A stretch of DNA of 64,000 nucleotides, from the NCBI GenBank assembly GCA_006742785.1, contig AP019755.1, forward strand, positions 1,736,001-1,800,000. The letters are read 5' to 3'. Below, piece after piece: positions 1 through 8,924 of this stretch; the first letter of the stretch is position 1, and each line of letters begins with the position of its first letter. Made by a program: the position numbers and the translations under genes. This DNA is from Nitrosomonas stercoris (lineage in GTDB: Bacteria; Pseudomonadota; Gammaproteobacteria; Burkholderiales; Nitrosomonadaceae). The notes under the pieces are model-generated. The model made no database searches. It was not told the origin of the DNA and worked only from the letters and a program-made list of their open reading frames with translations.

Positions 1-1
1 T

Positions 2-670
2 CATTTTGGACCAGAGGCTAATGAGTTTGAGAAGTTGGAAACTTTATTCAGGACGTATGGAGAAAGTGGTTCCGGGGAAACACGCCTGTACTTGCATAAT
101 GAAGAAGAGGCCAAACCTTATAACCAGAAGCCAGGTACCTTTACTCCGTGGAAAACCATTGAGCCAGGCACAGATTTATTGTTTTATGAAGGCTTGCATG
201 GAGGGGTAAAAAGTGACACGGCAGATGTTGGTCAGTATGTAGATTTGCTGGTAGGGGTGGTACCAATTGTTAATTTGGAATGGATTCAGAAAATCTTTCG
301 TGATACCGCAGCCAGAGGCTATTCCTGTGAAGCCGTTACACACACCATCTTGCGCCGTATGCATGATTATGTGCATTACATTACCCCACAATTTTCACGT
401 ACCCATGTGAATTTTCAGCGGGTACCGACAGTGGATACCTCCAATCCATTTATCGCACGTGATATTCCAACGCTAGACGAAAGTATGGTGGTGATTCGTT
501 TTCGTGATGATCACGGTGCTGATTTCTTTCCCTATCTGCTGAGTATGATAGACGGCTCCTTCATGTCTCGTACCAACACGATTGTTGTGCCTGGTGGAAA
601 AATGGGTATGGCAATTGAACTTATTTTGACACCGCTGCTTTTGGATCTAGTTACTAAAAGCAGAAAATAA
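2..670 (+). CDS. cbbP: Phosphoribulokinase, C-terminal part (5' end outside window)
   Basis: Phosphoribulokinase makes ribulose-1,5-bisphosphate from ribulose-5-phosphate and ATP, the step that feeds Rubisco in the Calvin cycle. The open frame already runs at the first base (HFGPEANEFEKLE) and gives 222 residues to the stop. Proteobacterial enzymes are about 290 residues, so roughly the first 70, with the ATP-binding P-loop, lie outside. Visible family segments are LFYEGLHGG, YSCEAVTHTILRRMHDYV and the C-terminal VPGGKMGMAIELI. An internal TTG at 35 is not the start. A strong hairpin follows the stop. The gene implies carbon-fixing ability, but Rubisco is not in the window. Confidence 0.95.
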   Translation, partial: HFGPEANEFEKLETLFRTYGESGSGETRLYLHNEEEAKPYNQKPGTFTPWKTIEPGTDLLFYEGLHGGVKSDTADVGQYVDLLVGVVPIVNLEWIQKIFRDTAARGYSCEAVTHTILRRMHDYVHYITPQFSRTHVNFQRVPTVDTSNPFIARDIPTLDESMVVIRFRDDHGADFFPYLLSMIDGSFMSRTNTIVVPGGKMGMAIELILTPLLLDLVTKSRK

Positions 671-680
671 TCTTTCTCCT

Positions 681-721
681 GTTTCTATCCGCCTTAACTA
701 TTTTAGTTGGTGGATAGAAAC
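681..721 (+). terminator. Hairpin terminator after phosphoribulokinase
   Basis: A 13-base arm GTTTCTATCCGCC pairs with GGTGGATAGAAAC across a 15-base loop, with one G-T pair, and a pyrimidine-rich stretch follows. It begins 10 bases after the phosphoribulokinase stop. It also covers the TTG at 707 that would extend UvrD upstream, which argues for the ATG at 740. Confidence 0.75.
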
Positions 722-739
722 TTCAGCTGTTTCTTTTCT

Positions 740-2947
740 ATGACTGCTCTACTTAGTAATCTCAATCCGGAGCAGCTTGAGGCTGTCACCTGGCCACACC
801 AATCTGCTTTAATTTTGGCGGGAGCGGGCAGTGGTAAAACCCGGGTATTGACGACACGAATTGCCTATTTGCTGCAATCAGGACATGCTCAGCCACACAA
901 CATTCTGGCGGTAACTTTTACCAATAAAGCAGCGCGCGAGATGGTGGCGCGCATTAGTGCGCTGCTGCCAGTGAATGTTCGTGGCATGTGGATTGGTACT
1001 TTTCATGGTTTATGCCATCGCATGTTACGCGCGCATTATCAGGATGCCGGTTTGCCGCAGGCTTTTCAGATACTGGATATGGCCGATCAGCTAGCAGTTA
1101 TTAAACGTTTGCTGAAGGCACGGCAATTAGATGACAAAGCGTTGCCGCCCAAACAATTACAATGGTTTATTAATCATGCCAAAGAAGAAGGGTTGCGTGC
1201 TTCGCAGATGCCTGCAGATGACAGCTTTAATCAACTGTTGGCGGAATGTTATCTGGCGTATGAAACAATCTGCATTCGAGAAGGAACAGTCGATTTTGCT
1301 GAATTATTGTTGCGTTGCTATGAATTATTAAGCCGCAATGAAATTTTGCGTGACCATTATCGCAACCGCTTCCAGCATATATTAGTAGATGAATTTCAGG
1401 ATACGAATCGGCTGCAATACAAATGGATCAAACTGCTCGCAGGAATCGATGCTCAACAACCTGCTGCTGTTTTTGCAGTGGGTGACGATGATCAAAGTAT
1501 TTACGCATTTCGCGGTGCCTATGTTGGCAACATGCGTGCTCTGGAACGAGATTTCAACATAGCAAAGATTATTCGGCTGGAGCAGAACTACCGTTCTCAG
1601 GGCAATATTTTGGATGCAGCCAATGCGTTAATAGCCAATAACAAAGGACGTTTGGGCAAAAACTTGTGGACAGCAGCCGGACAAGGAGAGCCAGTCAGAG
1701 TGTATGCCGCGATCACCGATATGGATGAAGCGGGTTTCATTGTGGATGAAGTGAAAGCGCTGCATGCTGAAGGGATAGCGCTTTCCGAAATAGCATTGCT
1801 GTATCGCTCTAACGCGCAATCACGTGTGCTGGAACATAGTTTATTCAATGCTGCGATTTCTTATCGCGTTTATGGTGGTATGCGTTTTTTTGATCGCCAG
1901 GAGGTCAAGCACGCGTTAGCTTATTTACGACTAATGATTCTGCCTGATGATGATCATGCACTGCTGCGCATCATCAATTTTCCGCCCAGAGGCATTGGTA
2001 CTCGTACGTTGGAAAAATTACAAGATCAAGCTAAAATGCTGGATACCAGCCTGTGGCAGACAGCCTTAAAAACACATGAAAAAAGCCAAAGTACGAAAGG
2101 GATAGCTGGTTTTGTTAACTTGATACAAACACTGCAACAGCAGTGTGAAGGGCAGCCGCTACCTGAAATCATTCGGCGGGTAGCGGACCATAGTGGATTA
2201 ATCGCACATTATCAAAATAAACAAACAGAAAGTGAACGCATAGAAAACCTCAAGGAACTGGTCAATGCAGCAACCAGTTTTGTACATGAGGCAGAAGATG
2301 ACAGTCTCACTGCTTTCCTGGCGCATGCTTCACTGGAAGGCGGTGAACATCAAGCAGATAACCAGCAAGATGCGGTGCAACTCATGACGGTGCATGCGGC
2401 CAAAGGATTAGAATTTCATACGGTGTTTATCAGCGGGCTAGAAGAAGGCTTATTTCCACATGATAATAGCCGTAACGAACCCAATGGATTAGAAGAAGAG
2501 CGGCGCTTAATGTATGTCGCCATGACGCGTGCCCAGCAGCGTTTGTATCTCAGCTATGCGGAAAGTCGTATGTTGCATGGGCAGGTGCGGATGAATGTAC
2601 CTTCCCGATTTGTGGATGAAGTTCCGGAAAAATTACTCAAAAACTTGCGTATCACTCATTTTTCAGGTCGCAGCTATGGACAATATGCTGCTGAAATCGG
2701 ATATAAAGCCGACACTTATACAGATCAACGAAGAAAAACCACCACCCCAACGATCAGTAAATTAGCTGCGAAAAATCTTGGTGAACAAGGTTTAGATATT
2801 GGCCAGCAGGTATCACATGCCAAATTTGGTGTAGGAACGGTGATAAATTGTGAAGGCAATGGCTCGGATATGCGAGTTCAGGTGAAATTTAACCAGGTCG
2901 GCACAAAATGGCTTGCGCTAGCCTACGCCAAACTGACTCCTCTGTAG
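740..2947 (+). CDS. uvrD: DNA helicase II (UvrD, superfamily 1A)
   Basis: ATP-driven 3'-5' DNA helicase acting in nucleotide-excision and mismatch repair. The 735-residue frame carries the SF1A motifs in order: Walker A AGAGSGKT (about 27-34), GTFHGLCHRML, Walker B VDEFQDT, GDDDQSIYAFRGA, LEQNYRS, MTVHAAKGLEF and YVAMTRAQQRLYLS. The last 50 residues (GQQVSHAKFGVGTVI onward) match the small Tudor-like end typical of UvrD and PcrA, which favours uvrD over rep. The ATG at 740 is chosen because the upstream TTG lies inside a terminator hairpin; no good ribosome site is visible in front of either. Confidence 0.93.
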   Translation: MTALLSNLNPEQLEAVTWPHQSALILAGAGSGKTRVLTTRIAYLLQSGHAQPHNILAVTFTNKAAREMVARISALLPVNVRGMWIGTFHGLCHRMLRAHYQDAGLPQAFQILDMADQLAVIKRLLKARQLDDKALPPKQLQWFINHAKEEGLRASQMPADDSFNQLLAECYLAYETICIREGTVDFAELLLRCYELLSRNEILRDHYRNRFQHILVDEFQDTNRLQYKWIKLLAGIDAQQPAAVFAVGDDDQSIYAFRGAYVGNMRALERDFNIAKIIRLEQNYRSQGNILDAANALIANNKGRLGKNLWTAAGQGEPVRVYAAITDMDEAGFIVDEVKALHAEGIALSEIALLYRSNAQSRVLEHSLFNAAISYRVYGGMRFFDRQEVKHALAYLRLMILPDDDHALLRIINFPPRGIGTRTLEKLQDQAKMLDTSLWQTALKTHEKSQSTKGIAGFVNLIQTLQQQCEGQPLPEIIRRVADHSGLIAHYQNKQTESERIENLKELVNAATSFVHEAEDDSLTAFLAHASLEGGEHQADNQQDAVQLMTVHAAKGLEFHTVFISGLEEGLFPHDNSRNEPNGLEEERRLMYVAMTRAQQRLYLSYAESRMLHGQVRMNVPSRFVDEVPEKLLKNLRITHFSGRSYGQYAAEIGYKADTYTDQRRKTTTPTISKLAAKNLGEQGLDIGQQVSHAKFGVGTVINCEGNGSDMRVQVKFNQVGTKWLALAYAKLTPL

Positions 2948-2961
2948 GATTTAGTCACAGG

Positions 2962-3762
2962 TTATTCAGGCTTGTTGTCTTCAAGTTGCTTAACATCTTC
3001 TTGTATCGCTTCTTCCTCCTGGGAGTCCTGGATGTCTTCATCTTCTTGTTCGTAATGAAAAATATCCTTATAGCTGAAATAAGCTGAAGCAAATGCGACT
3101 GGAAACCAGATAATGTAGCCGAGGCCATAGGGGATGGCAGCAAGTATGGCCAGAACGAATAGCGCAATAAAGTAAATCTGAAAGGCAAACAGGTTTTTCA
3201 GGCAAGCGAAGAAACTCTTGCGGATAGCGATTAAGGGAGGCATCTTTTCAAAGATGACCAGCATAGGAGAAAACCAGACAGCCATGAGTAGCGGAATAGT
3301 AAGCAACAGCGAATATAAAATTGCAGACAGAATGTCATTAGTGACACTGGGCAGCTCAAACTCGACCCCATCAAACCGTTTGCCCCGCAGCAGCATGTCA
3401 AAGAGTGCGTCTCCCCCCATTAGCATGAAAAATCCGGTAATCAAAACATCTCCAATCAGATAAATACCACCGATTGTGACCAGTGCTTTGGTATGTTTCT
3501 TGAAACCGTAAAACAAATATTCCAGTTCTAGCTTGTTGTTCAGATCCAGTTGTCGGCATGCTGCCATGATGCCGGCAATGAATACGGGGACAGTTAATAC
3601 GCCAGCCAATCCACCCAGATAAGGAACTAATCCTAATGTGGTGATAATGAGTAGATAGGTAAAGCACAGAAAAATCCAGTTAAGGGGCGACAGGCGGAAA
3701 AAGTAGAAACCACTTAAGATCCATTGCAATCCTTGTATTCCACGTACGTATCGTGCTTCCAT
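2962..3762 (-). CDS. BPSS1780-type integral membrane protein, function unknown
   Basis: A 266-residue hydrophobic protein with about five or six predicted membrane spans. The first lie near residues 28-65, and later ones include the SILYSLLLTIPLLMAVWF and FIALFVLAILAAIPYGLG regions. A very acidic cytosolic-looking tail (EQEDEDIQDSQEEE) closes it. The pattern matches the BPSS1780 membrane family of betaproteobacteria, which has no assigned function. It converges on uvrD with only 14 bases between stops and lies upstream-to-downstream after thrB on the same strand, with a gap of about 90 bases. No catalytic residues can be recognised. Confidence 0.75.
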   Translation of the reverse strand: MEARYVRGIQGLQWILSGFYFFRLSPLNWIFLCFTYLLIITTLGLVPYLGGLAGVLTVPVFIAGIMAACRQLDLNNKLELEYLFYGFKKHTKALVTIGGIYLIGDVLITGFFMLMGGDALFDMLLRGKRFDGVEFELPSVTNDILSAILYSLLLTIPLLMAVWFSPMLVIFEKMPPLIAIRKSFFACLKNLFAFQIYFIALFVLAILAAIPYGLGYIIWFPVAFASAYFSYKDIFHYEQEDEDIQDSQEEEAIQEDVKQLEDNKPE

Positions 3763-3855
3763 TGTGTTTCTCCAATAATTAAAGTGCGCCCACTTGGAAT
3801 TTTAGTTGTTTGTGGAGCGTTATGTTAAGAGAATGTTGGTAATATCCGTTTGATG

Positions 3856-4809
3856 TCAGGTTTCAAGCGCGGCGAGTGTGTTCGGGTTGGCTTGATGATG
3901 TTCCAGAATCCGTTTGAAGTGATCCGGATCTTTTTTATGTACTAACTCACCTGGGCGCGGCAAATAATAGTCGTATAGACGCGATAACCAGAAGCGTAAT
4001 GCGGCTGCCCGTAATTGGGTTGGCCAAGCACACAACTCCTCAGCTAACAGTGGCCGAACAGTGTGATAGGCGGTTACAAGCGCGTGGGTGCGGACTACAT
4101 CCATGCTGCCATCTGCAAACATGCACCAATCATTGGCTGTGATGGCCAAGTCGTATAGCAAAGCATCGTTACAGGCAAAGTAAAAATCAATAATGCCGCC
4201 GACCCCGGAAGAGGTAAACAAAACGTTATCACGGAAAAGATCAGCATGAATGGTGCCCTGCGGAAGAGCATGACCGGTGTTATGTGTTATCTGGAACTGC
4301 AGTTCTGTCGTGAGCAGAATTTGTTCTGTCTGAGAAAGAAAAGGCGCGACTGTTTTTGCTGTGTTTTGCCACCATGCCAATCCGCGTGGATTCTCATTTT
4401 TACCCGTGTAGTTCAGTCCAGCTAGATGCATTTTGGCCAGTATTGTTCCAATTTGCGCGCATTGTTGCTGTTCAACTCGCACCATAGATTGACCAGGTAA
4501 AAAGGTAACAATGGAAGCTGGTTTTTCATTGAGCATACCTAAAGAGGTATGGTGTTTGGATTCAATCGGTTGCGGACAGGGAATACCTTGTGCGAAGAGG
4601 TGCGCCATTAGATTGAGATAAAAAGGCAGTTCTTCGCTGGTGAGTTTTTCAAACAGAGTCAGGATGAATTTGCCTTGCGTGGTGGTAACCAGATAATTGG
4701 TATTTTCAATGCCGGATGATATTCCTTGTAGATCGACCAGCGTACCAAGTGAGTAATGCTGTAGCCAGGTGGCTAACTGTTCTTTACTGACAGGGGTAAA
4801 AACAGACAT
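3856..4809 (-). CDS. thrB: Homoserine kinase (aminoglycoside-phosphotransferase fold)
   Basis: Phosphorylates L-homoserine to O-phosphohomoserine in threonine synthesis. At 317 residues it has the length and sequence of the ThrB form with a choline-kinase/APH fold, not the GHMP-kinase form of E. coli. The start ([16 protein letters not shown]), the nucleotide-lobe segment [13 protein letters not shown], the catalytic loop [14 protein letters not shown] (His-x-Asp...Asn, about 186-199) and the metal-binding GGIIDFYFA are all visible. It follows the DUF2782 gene on the same strand, the usual betaproteobacterial arrangement near polA. No other threonine gene is in the window. Confidence 0.92.
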   Translation of the reverse strand: MSVFTPVSKEQLATWLQHYSLGTLVDLQGISSGIENTNYLVTTTQGKFILTLFEKLTSEELPFYLNLMAHLFAQGIPCPQPIESKHHTSLGMLNEKPASIVTFLPGQSMVRVEQQQCAQIGTILAKMHLAGLNYTGKNENPRGLAWWQNTAKTVAPFLSQTEQILLTTELQFQITHNTGHALPQGTIHADLFRDNVLFTSSGVGGIIDFYFACNDALLYDLAITANDWCMFADGSMDVVRTHALVTAYHTVRPLLAEELCAWPTQLRAAALRFWLSRLYDYYLPRPGELVHKKDPDHFKRILEHHQANPNTLAALET

Positions 4810-4894
4810 GAATGGTGTACATCAAAAAGACAGTTGGTAAAAGAGTAAGCAATAAATGTTGTGGCTGAAATTAACCAGCGCTAAAAAGATTGAC

Positions 4895-5263
4895 TCAAAA
4901 GCGGTAAATTTCCCACATCGGAACTGTTACACCGGATTCCATGTCGCCACGATGCACTGTTCCGCCAGGGCGTCGGTTCAGGAGATAATAAGGTTTGCCA
5001 ATGCGCGGAGTAATTTTAATCATGTAAAGTTCACCATTAACTCGATATTCTTCAATGGTTTCTTCTTTGCCTTCGTGAATGGTAATTTCTGGCTCCAAAG
5101 AAGGATCCAGCTCTAGTTCAGGTGGAAGGTGATCTAGTTCCTCGGCGTCAGGAGTTTCTGATTCTGGTAGCGGAATCAAGTTGTCAGGCTGGTTTTGTGC
5201 CAATATCGGAGAGGTTGTCCAGGCTAGACTGCTACAGACAAATAAAAGAATTGCTGGCCTCAT
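4895..5263 (-). CDS. Exported DUF2782 protein
   Basis: A 122-residue protein starting MRPAILLFVCSSLAWTTS, a Sec signal peptide with likely cleavage after ILAQ. The mature part is acidic and proline-rich (PESETPDAEELDHLPPELEL), followed by a compact domain with EEYRVNGELYMIKITP and YYLLNRRPGG that identifies DUF2782, a periplasmic family of unknown role. A longer reading from a TTG at 5344 overlaps the stop of the preceding gene, but it would bury the signal peptide, so the ATG at 5263 is preferred. It lies between the LOG gene and thrB, all on the minus strand. Confidence 0.8.
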   Translation of the reverse strand: MRPAILLFVCSSLAWTTSPILAQNQPDNLIPLPESETPDAEELDHLPPELELDPSLEPEITIHEGKEETIEEYRVNGELYMIKITPRIGKPYYLLNRRPGGTVHRGDMESGVTVPMWEIYRF

Positions 5264-5340
5264 GCTAATAGTATCCAGGTAATGGGTAGAGTATGTTAAT
5301 AGCGCTGATTGTAATTGTCTGGTGCAGTAGTGTTTCAGAA

Positions 5341-6060
5341 TCAAAGGTTAAGTTGCATATTTTGTTCGGCTGCTGAAGGCTCGAAGCCGGATGTTTCATA
5401 ATAACGAAAGATTGCGTCAATAACTTGATCAGGCTCATCAACGATCTGAATCAGATCCATATCTTCTGGTGAAATGCAGCCCTCTTGCACGAGTACCTGG
5501 CGAAACCAAGTGATCATTCCTTGCCAAAAGTCCGAACAAACCAGAATAATCGGCATTTTACGGGTTTTCCCGGTTTGGACCAAGGTTAATGCTTCCATGA
5601 GTTCATCTAATGTACCAAAGCCACCAGGCATAACGACATAAGCTGTGGCAAACTTGACAAACATATATTTTCTGGCAAAAAAATGATGAAAGGTTTGGCT
5701 GATGTCCTGATAGGTATTGTGTCGTTGCTCATGAGGGAGTTGGATATTCAGTCCAATACTGGGGGATTTTCCGTAAAAAGCGCCTTTGTTGGCAGCTTCC
5801 ATAATGCCGGGCCCTCCGCCAGATATAACTGAGAAGCCCGCATCAGATAGTTGTCTGGCAATGGCTTCAGTCAGTATGTAATACGGATGATCAGGATGCG
5901 TTCTGGCGCTACCAAAAATACTGACCGCCGGTTGAATGCATTCGAGTCGTTCGGTGCCCTCAACAAATTCTGCCATAATACCAAAAACCCGCCATGATTC
6001 TCTGGCAGACCAGGGTTTTTCCAGGGAAAGGGCATCTCCCAACTTAGTTTGCAAACTCAT
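5341..6060 (-). CDS. LOG-family nucleotide phosphoribohydrolase (TIGR00730)
   Basis: A 239-residue Rossmann-fold protein of the Lonely Guy/YvdD family, which in characterised members cleaves the ribose-5'-phosphate from nucleoside monophosphates such as cytokinin ribotides or AMP. The diagnostic motifs are SGGGPGIMEAANKGA (about 80-94) and the PGGFGTLDELMEALT catalytic signature. The start ATG at 6060 faces the polA start only 15 bases away, so the two genes are divergent with interlocked leaders. Substrate cannot be told from sequence. It may be co-transcribed with DUF2782 and thrB. Confidence 0.88.
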   Translation of the reverse strand: MSLQTKLGDALSLEKPWSARESWRVFGIMAEFVEGTERLECIQPAVSIFGSARTHPDHPYYILTEAIARQLSDAGFSVISGGGPGIMEAANKGAFYGKSPSIGLNIQLPHEQRHNTYQDISQTFHHFFARKYMFVKFATAYVVMPGGFGTLDELMEALTLVQTGKTRKMPIILVCSDFWQGMITWFRQVLVQEGCISPEDMDLIQIVDEPDQVIDAIFRYYETSGFEPSAAEQNMQLNL

Positions 6061-6075
6061 AAAGGTCCTTATTTG

Positions 6076-8781
6076 ATGAAAACACTCGTACTGGTTGACG
6101 GTTCTTCCTATTTGTATCGTGCATTTTATGCACTGCCTGATTTGCGTAATCGTTTTGATGAGCCTACGGGTGCAGTTTATGGCGTGCTGAATATGCTACG
6201 TCGCTTATACAAGGAATACCGGCCAGATTATAGCGTGTGTGTGTTTGATGCAAAAGGCAAAACATTCCGGGAGGATATTTATCCGCAATATAAAGCCAAT
6301 CGTCCCCCGATGCCGGATGATATGGTGAGTCAGATTGCGCCTTTATATGATTGTATTCGTGCGATGGGCTGGCCACTGCTGGTGGAAGAAGGCGTTGAGG
6401 CAGATGATGTGATTGGTACGCTGGCGAAGCGCGCTCGGGATGAGCAGATGCAGTGCATTATATCGACGGGTGACAAGGATATTGCGCAACTGGTTGGGCC
6501 GGGCGTGCAGTTAATCAACACCATGAATAGCGAGTCGCTGGATGAAGCGGGCGTGCTACAGAAATTTGGAGTACTGCCAACACAAATTGTCGATTATTTG
6601 GCATTGGTAGGCGATAGTGTGGATAACGTGCCTGGTGTGAAGAAGGTGGGGCCTAAAACAGCGGTGAAATGGTTGAATCAATATGGATCATTGGATAACT
6701 TAGTGGCACATGCAGACGAGATTAAAGGTGTGGTAGGTAACAACTTGCGTGCTGCTTTGGATTGGCTGCCAACTTCAAGAAAATTATTAACGATCAAATG
6801 TGATGTGCCGCTTGCTGCAGATTGGCAGGATTTGGTTGCGTTACCTTCCGATACAGCCAAGTTGACTGAGTTGTATGAGCAGCTTGAATTCAGAGGCTGG
6901 TTGCGTGAACTGAGCCAAACTTCTACTGAAATGGCGGCTGTTCAGCAAGCAGAAGTACAAGCTCCAAATCCAGACGAGCGTGATTATCAAGTTGTTTTGA
7001 CAACTCCTCAGCTTGAAGAATGGGTGCTGCGATGTGAATCTGCTGAATTGGTGTCTATTGATACTGAAACCACCAGCTTGAATTCAATGGAGGCTGAGCT
7101 GGTAGGTATTTCACTGTGTATCGAGCCGGGCCAGGCTGCCTACATACCATTGGCACATAGTTATCAGGGAGTGCCGGAACAACTGGACCGTCAACAAGTA
7201 TTGCAACGGCTTAAACCGTGGTTAGAGGATAGCGACAAATCCAAGGTAGGGCAGAATCTGAAATATGATCGACATATATTTGCCAACTACGAAATTGCGC
7301 TTAATGGTATTGAGCATGATACGTTGTTGCAATCGTATGTAGTGGAATCTCATTTGCCACATAATCTTGACAGTCTGGCGCTACGTCATTTGAATATCAA
7401 GACAGTTAATTATGATGAAGTAACGGGCAAAGGTGCGAAACGGATTGGGTTTGAGCAAGTAGAGATTCGGCAGGCAGGCATTTATGCTGCTGAGGATGCA
7501 GATATTCCACTGCGTTTGCATCATTTGCTATTTCCAAGCATTCACCAAAATGCGCAGCTTGATTATATTTACCAACAGATTGAGATGCCGTTGCTGGAGG
7601 TACTATTTCAAATAGAACGAAATGGTGTGCTGTTGGATACCGATCTTTTACAAGCACAAAGTGTTGAGTTGACACAGCAACTAATTGAGCTGGAACAGCA
7701 GGCACATGCAGCGGCGGGGCATGCTTTTAATCTGAATTCCACCAAGCAGATTCAGGAAATTTTATTTGAGCAGCAGAAGTTACCCGTCATCAAAAAAACA
7801 CCAAAGGGTGCACCTTCCACCAATGAAGCGGTTTTGCAGCAGCTTGCACTGGATTATCCGTTACCCAAAATTTTGCTGGATTATCGTGGTTTGGCGAAGC
7901 TTAAATCGACCTATGTTGATAAATTACCGCAAATGCTGAATAAACAAACTGGCCGGGTGCATACCAATTATGCACAAGCTGTTGCGGTTACGGGGCGTTT
8001 GGCGAGTAATGATCCTAATTTGCAAAATATTCCGGTGCGAACGCCGGAAGGGCGGCGGATTCGTGAAGCGTTTATTGCGCCTGATAGTTGGCATATTGTG
8101 TCGGCTGATTATTCGCAGATTGAGCTACGTATCATGGCACATATTTCTCAGGATGCAGGCTTAATCCGAGCTTTTTCTGAAGGAATAGATGTGCATCGTG
8201 CTACTGCGGCGGAAGTATTTGGTGTTGCGGCTGATCAAGTCAGCGCGGAGCAACGTCGTTACGCCAAGGTGATTAATTTTGGCTTAATTTATGGCATGTC
8301 TGAATTTGGCTTGGCTTCTCAATTGGGGATTGAACGCAGTGCAGCGCGTACATTTATAGAGCGTTATTTTGCGCGCTATCCAGGTGTGGCTGAGTATATG
8401 CAACGCACTCGGGAGCGGGCAAAACAAGATGGTTATGTTGAAACAGTACTGGGGAGAAGACTGCAATTACCGGATATTCATAGCAAACAGCATAACCGTA
8501 GAATGGGTGCTGAGCGAGCGGCAATTAATGCACCAATGCAAGGTACAGCGGCAGATATTATTAAATTGGCCATGATTGCTGTACAGCAGTGGCTGCAGAC
8601 AGAGCAATTGAACAGCAAGTTGATTATGCAGGTGCATGATGAATTGGTATTAGAAGTTGCTGAGAATGAACTATCGCTCATCCAGGAGAATCTACCAAGG
8701 TTAATGGAAAATGCGTTCAAATTGGATGTGCCACTAAAGGTTGAGATTGGCTTCGGAAAAAATTGGGATCAAGCACATTAG
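6076..8781 (+). CDS. polA: DNA polymerase I
   Basis: Repair and Okazaki-fragment polymerase of 901 residues. Domains in order: N-terminal 5'-3' exonuclease (VLVDGSSYLYRAFYALP; GVEADDVIGTLA; GDKDIAQLV; GDSVDNVPGV), 3'-5' proofreading domain that keeps the acidic SIDTETTSLNS motif and so looks active, and the polymerase domain with ADYSQIELRIMAHIS (motif A), RRYAKVINFGLIYGMS (motif B) and MQVHDELVLEV (motif C). The ATG at 6076 is chosen because AAAGG stands 8-12 bases before it and the first domain starts at once; the upstream frame from 6049 overlaps the divergent LOG start. Confidence 0.97.
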   Translation: MKTLVLVDGSSYLYRAFYALPDLRNRFDEPTGAVYGVLNMLRRLYKEYRPDYSVCVFDAKGKTFREDIYPQYKANRPPMPDDMVSQIAPLYDCIRAMGWPLLVEEGVEADDVIGTLAKRARDEQMQCIISTGDKDIAQLVGPGVQLINTMNSESLDEAGVLQKFGVLPTQIVDYLALVGDSVDNVPGVKKVGPKTAVKWLNQYGSLDNLVAHADEIKGVVGNNLRAALDWLPTSRKLLTIKCDVPLAADWQDLVALPSDTAKLTELYEQLEFRGWLRELSQTSTEMAAVQQAEVQAPNPDERDYQVVLTTPQLEEWVLRCESAELVSIDTETTSLNSMEAELVGISLCIEPGQAAYIPLAHSYQGVPEQLDRQQVLQRLKPWLEDSDKSKVGQNLKYDRHIFANYEIALNGIEHDTLLQSYVVESHLPHNLDSLALRHLNIKTVNYDEVTGKGAKRIGFEQVEIRQAGIYAAEDADIPLRLHHLLFPSIHQNAQLDYIYQQIEMPLLEVLFQIERNGVLLDTDLLQAQSVELTQQLIELEQQAHAAAGHAFNLNSTKQIQEILFEQQKLPVIKKTPKGAPSTNEAVLQQLALDYPLPKILLDYRGLAKLKSTYVDKLPQMLNKQTGRVHTNYAQAVAVTGRLASNDPNLQNIPVRTPEGRRIREAFIAPDSWHIVSADYSQIELRIMAHISQDAGLIRAFSEGIDVHRATAAEVFGVAADQVSAEQRRYAKVINFGLIYGMSEFGLASQLGIERSAARTFIERYFARYPGVAEYMQRTRERAKQDGYVETVLGRRLQLPDIHSKQHNRRMGAERAAINAPMQGTAADIIKLAMIAVQQWLQTEQLNSKLIMQVHDELVLEVAENELSLIQENLPRLMENAFKLDVPLKVEIGFGKNWDQAH

Positions 8782-8848
8782 CTTTATGTTTGAGTGAGTT
8801 AGAAGATTGAAATTTGATCCTAATGATTGGCTGGTTTTATAAAACTTC

Positions 8849-8877
8849 TTGACTAATAAGTGACATGTATTTAGATT
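8849..8877 (+). promoter_or_regulatory. Candidate sigma-70 promoter for the desaturase
   Basis: TTGACT (8849-8854) and TAGATT (8872-8877) are separated by 17 bases, an ideal spacing for a housekeeping promoter. Transcription would start near 8884, followed by a strong AAAGGAGG ribosome site at 8905-8912 ahead of the ATG at 8925. The call rests on pattern alone. Confidence 0.5.
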
Positions 8878-8924
8878 GACTGCTATGAAGTTATTTATGT
8901 CCTTAAAGGAGGGTATTTACAGAT

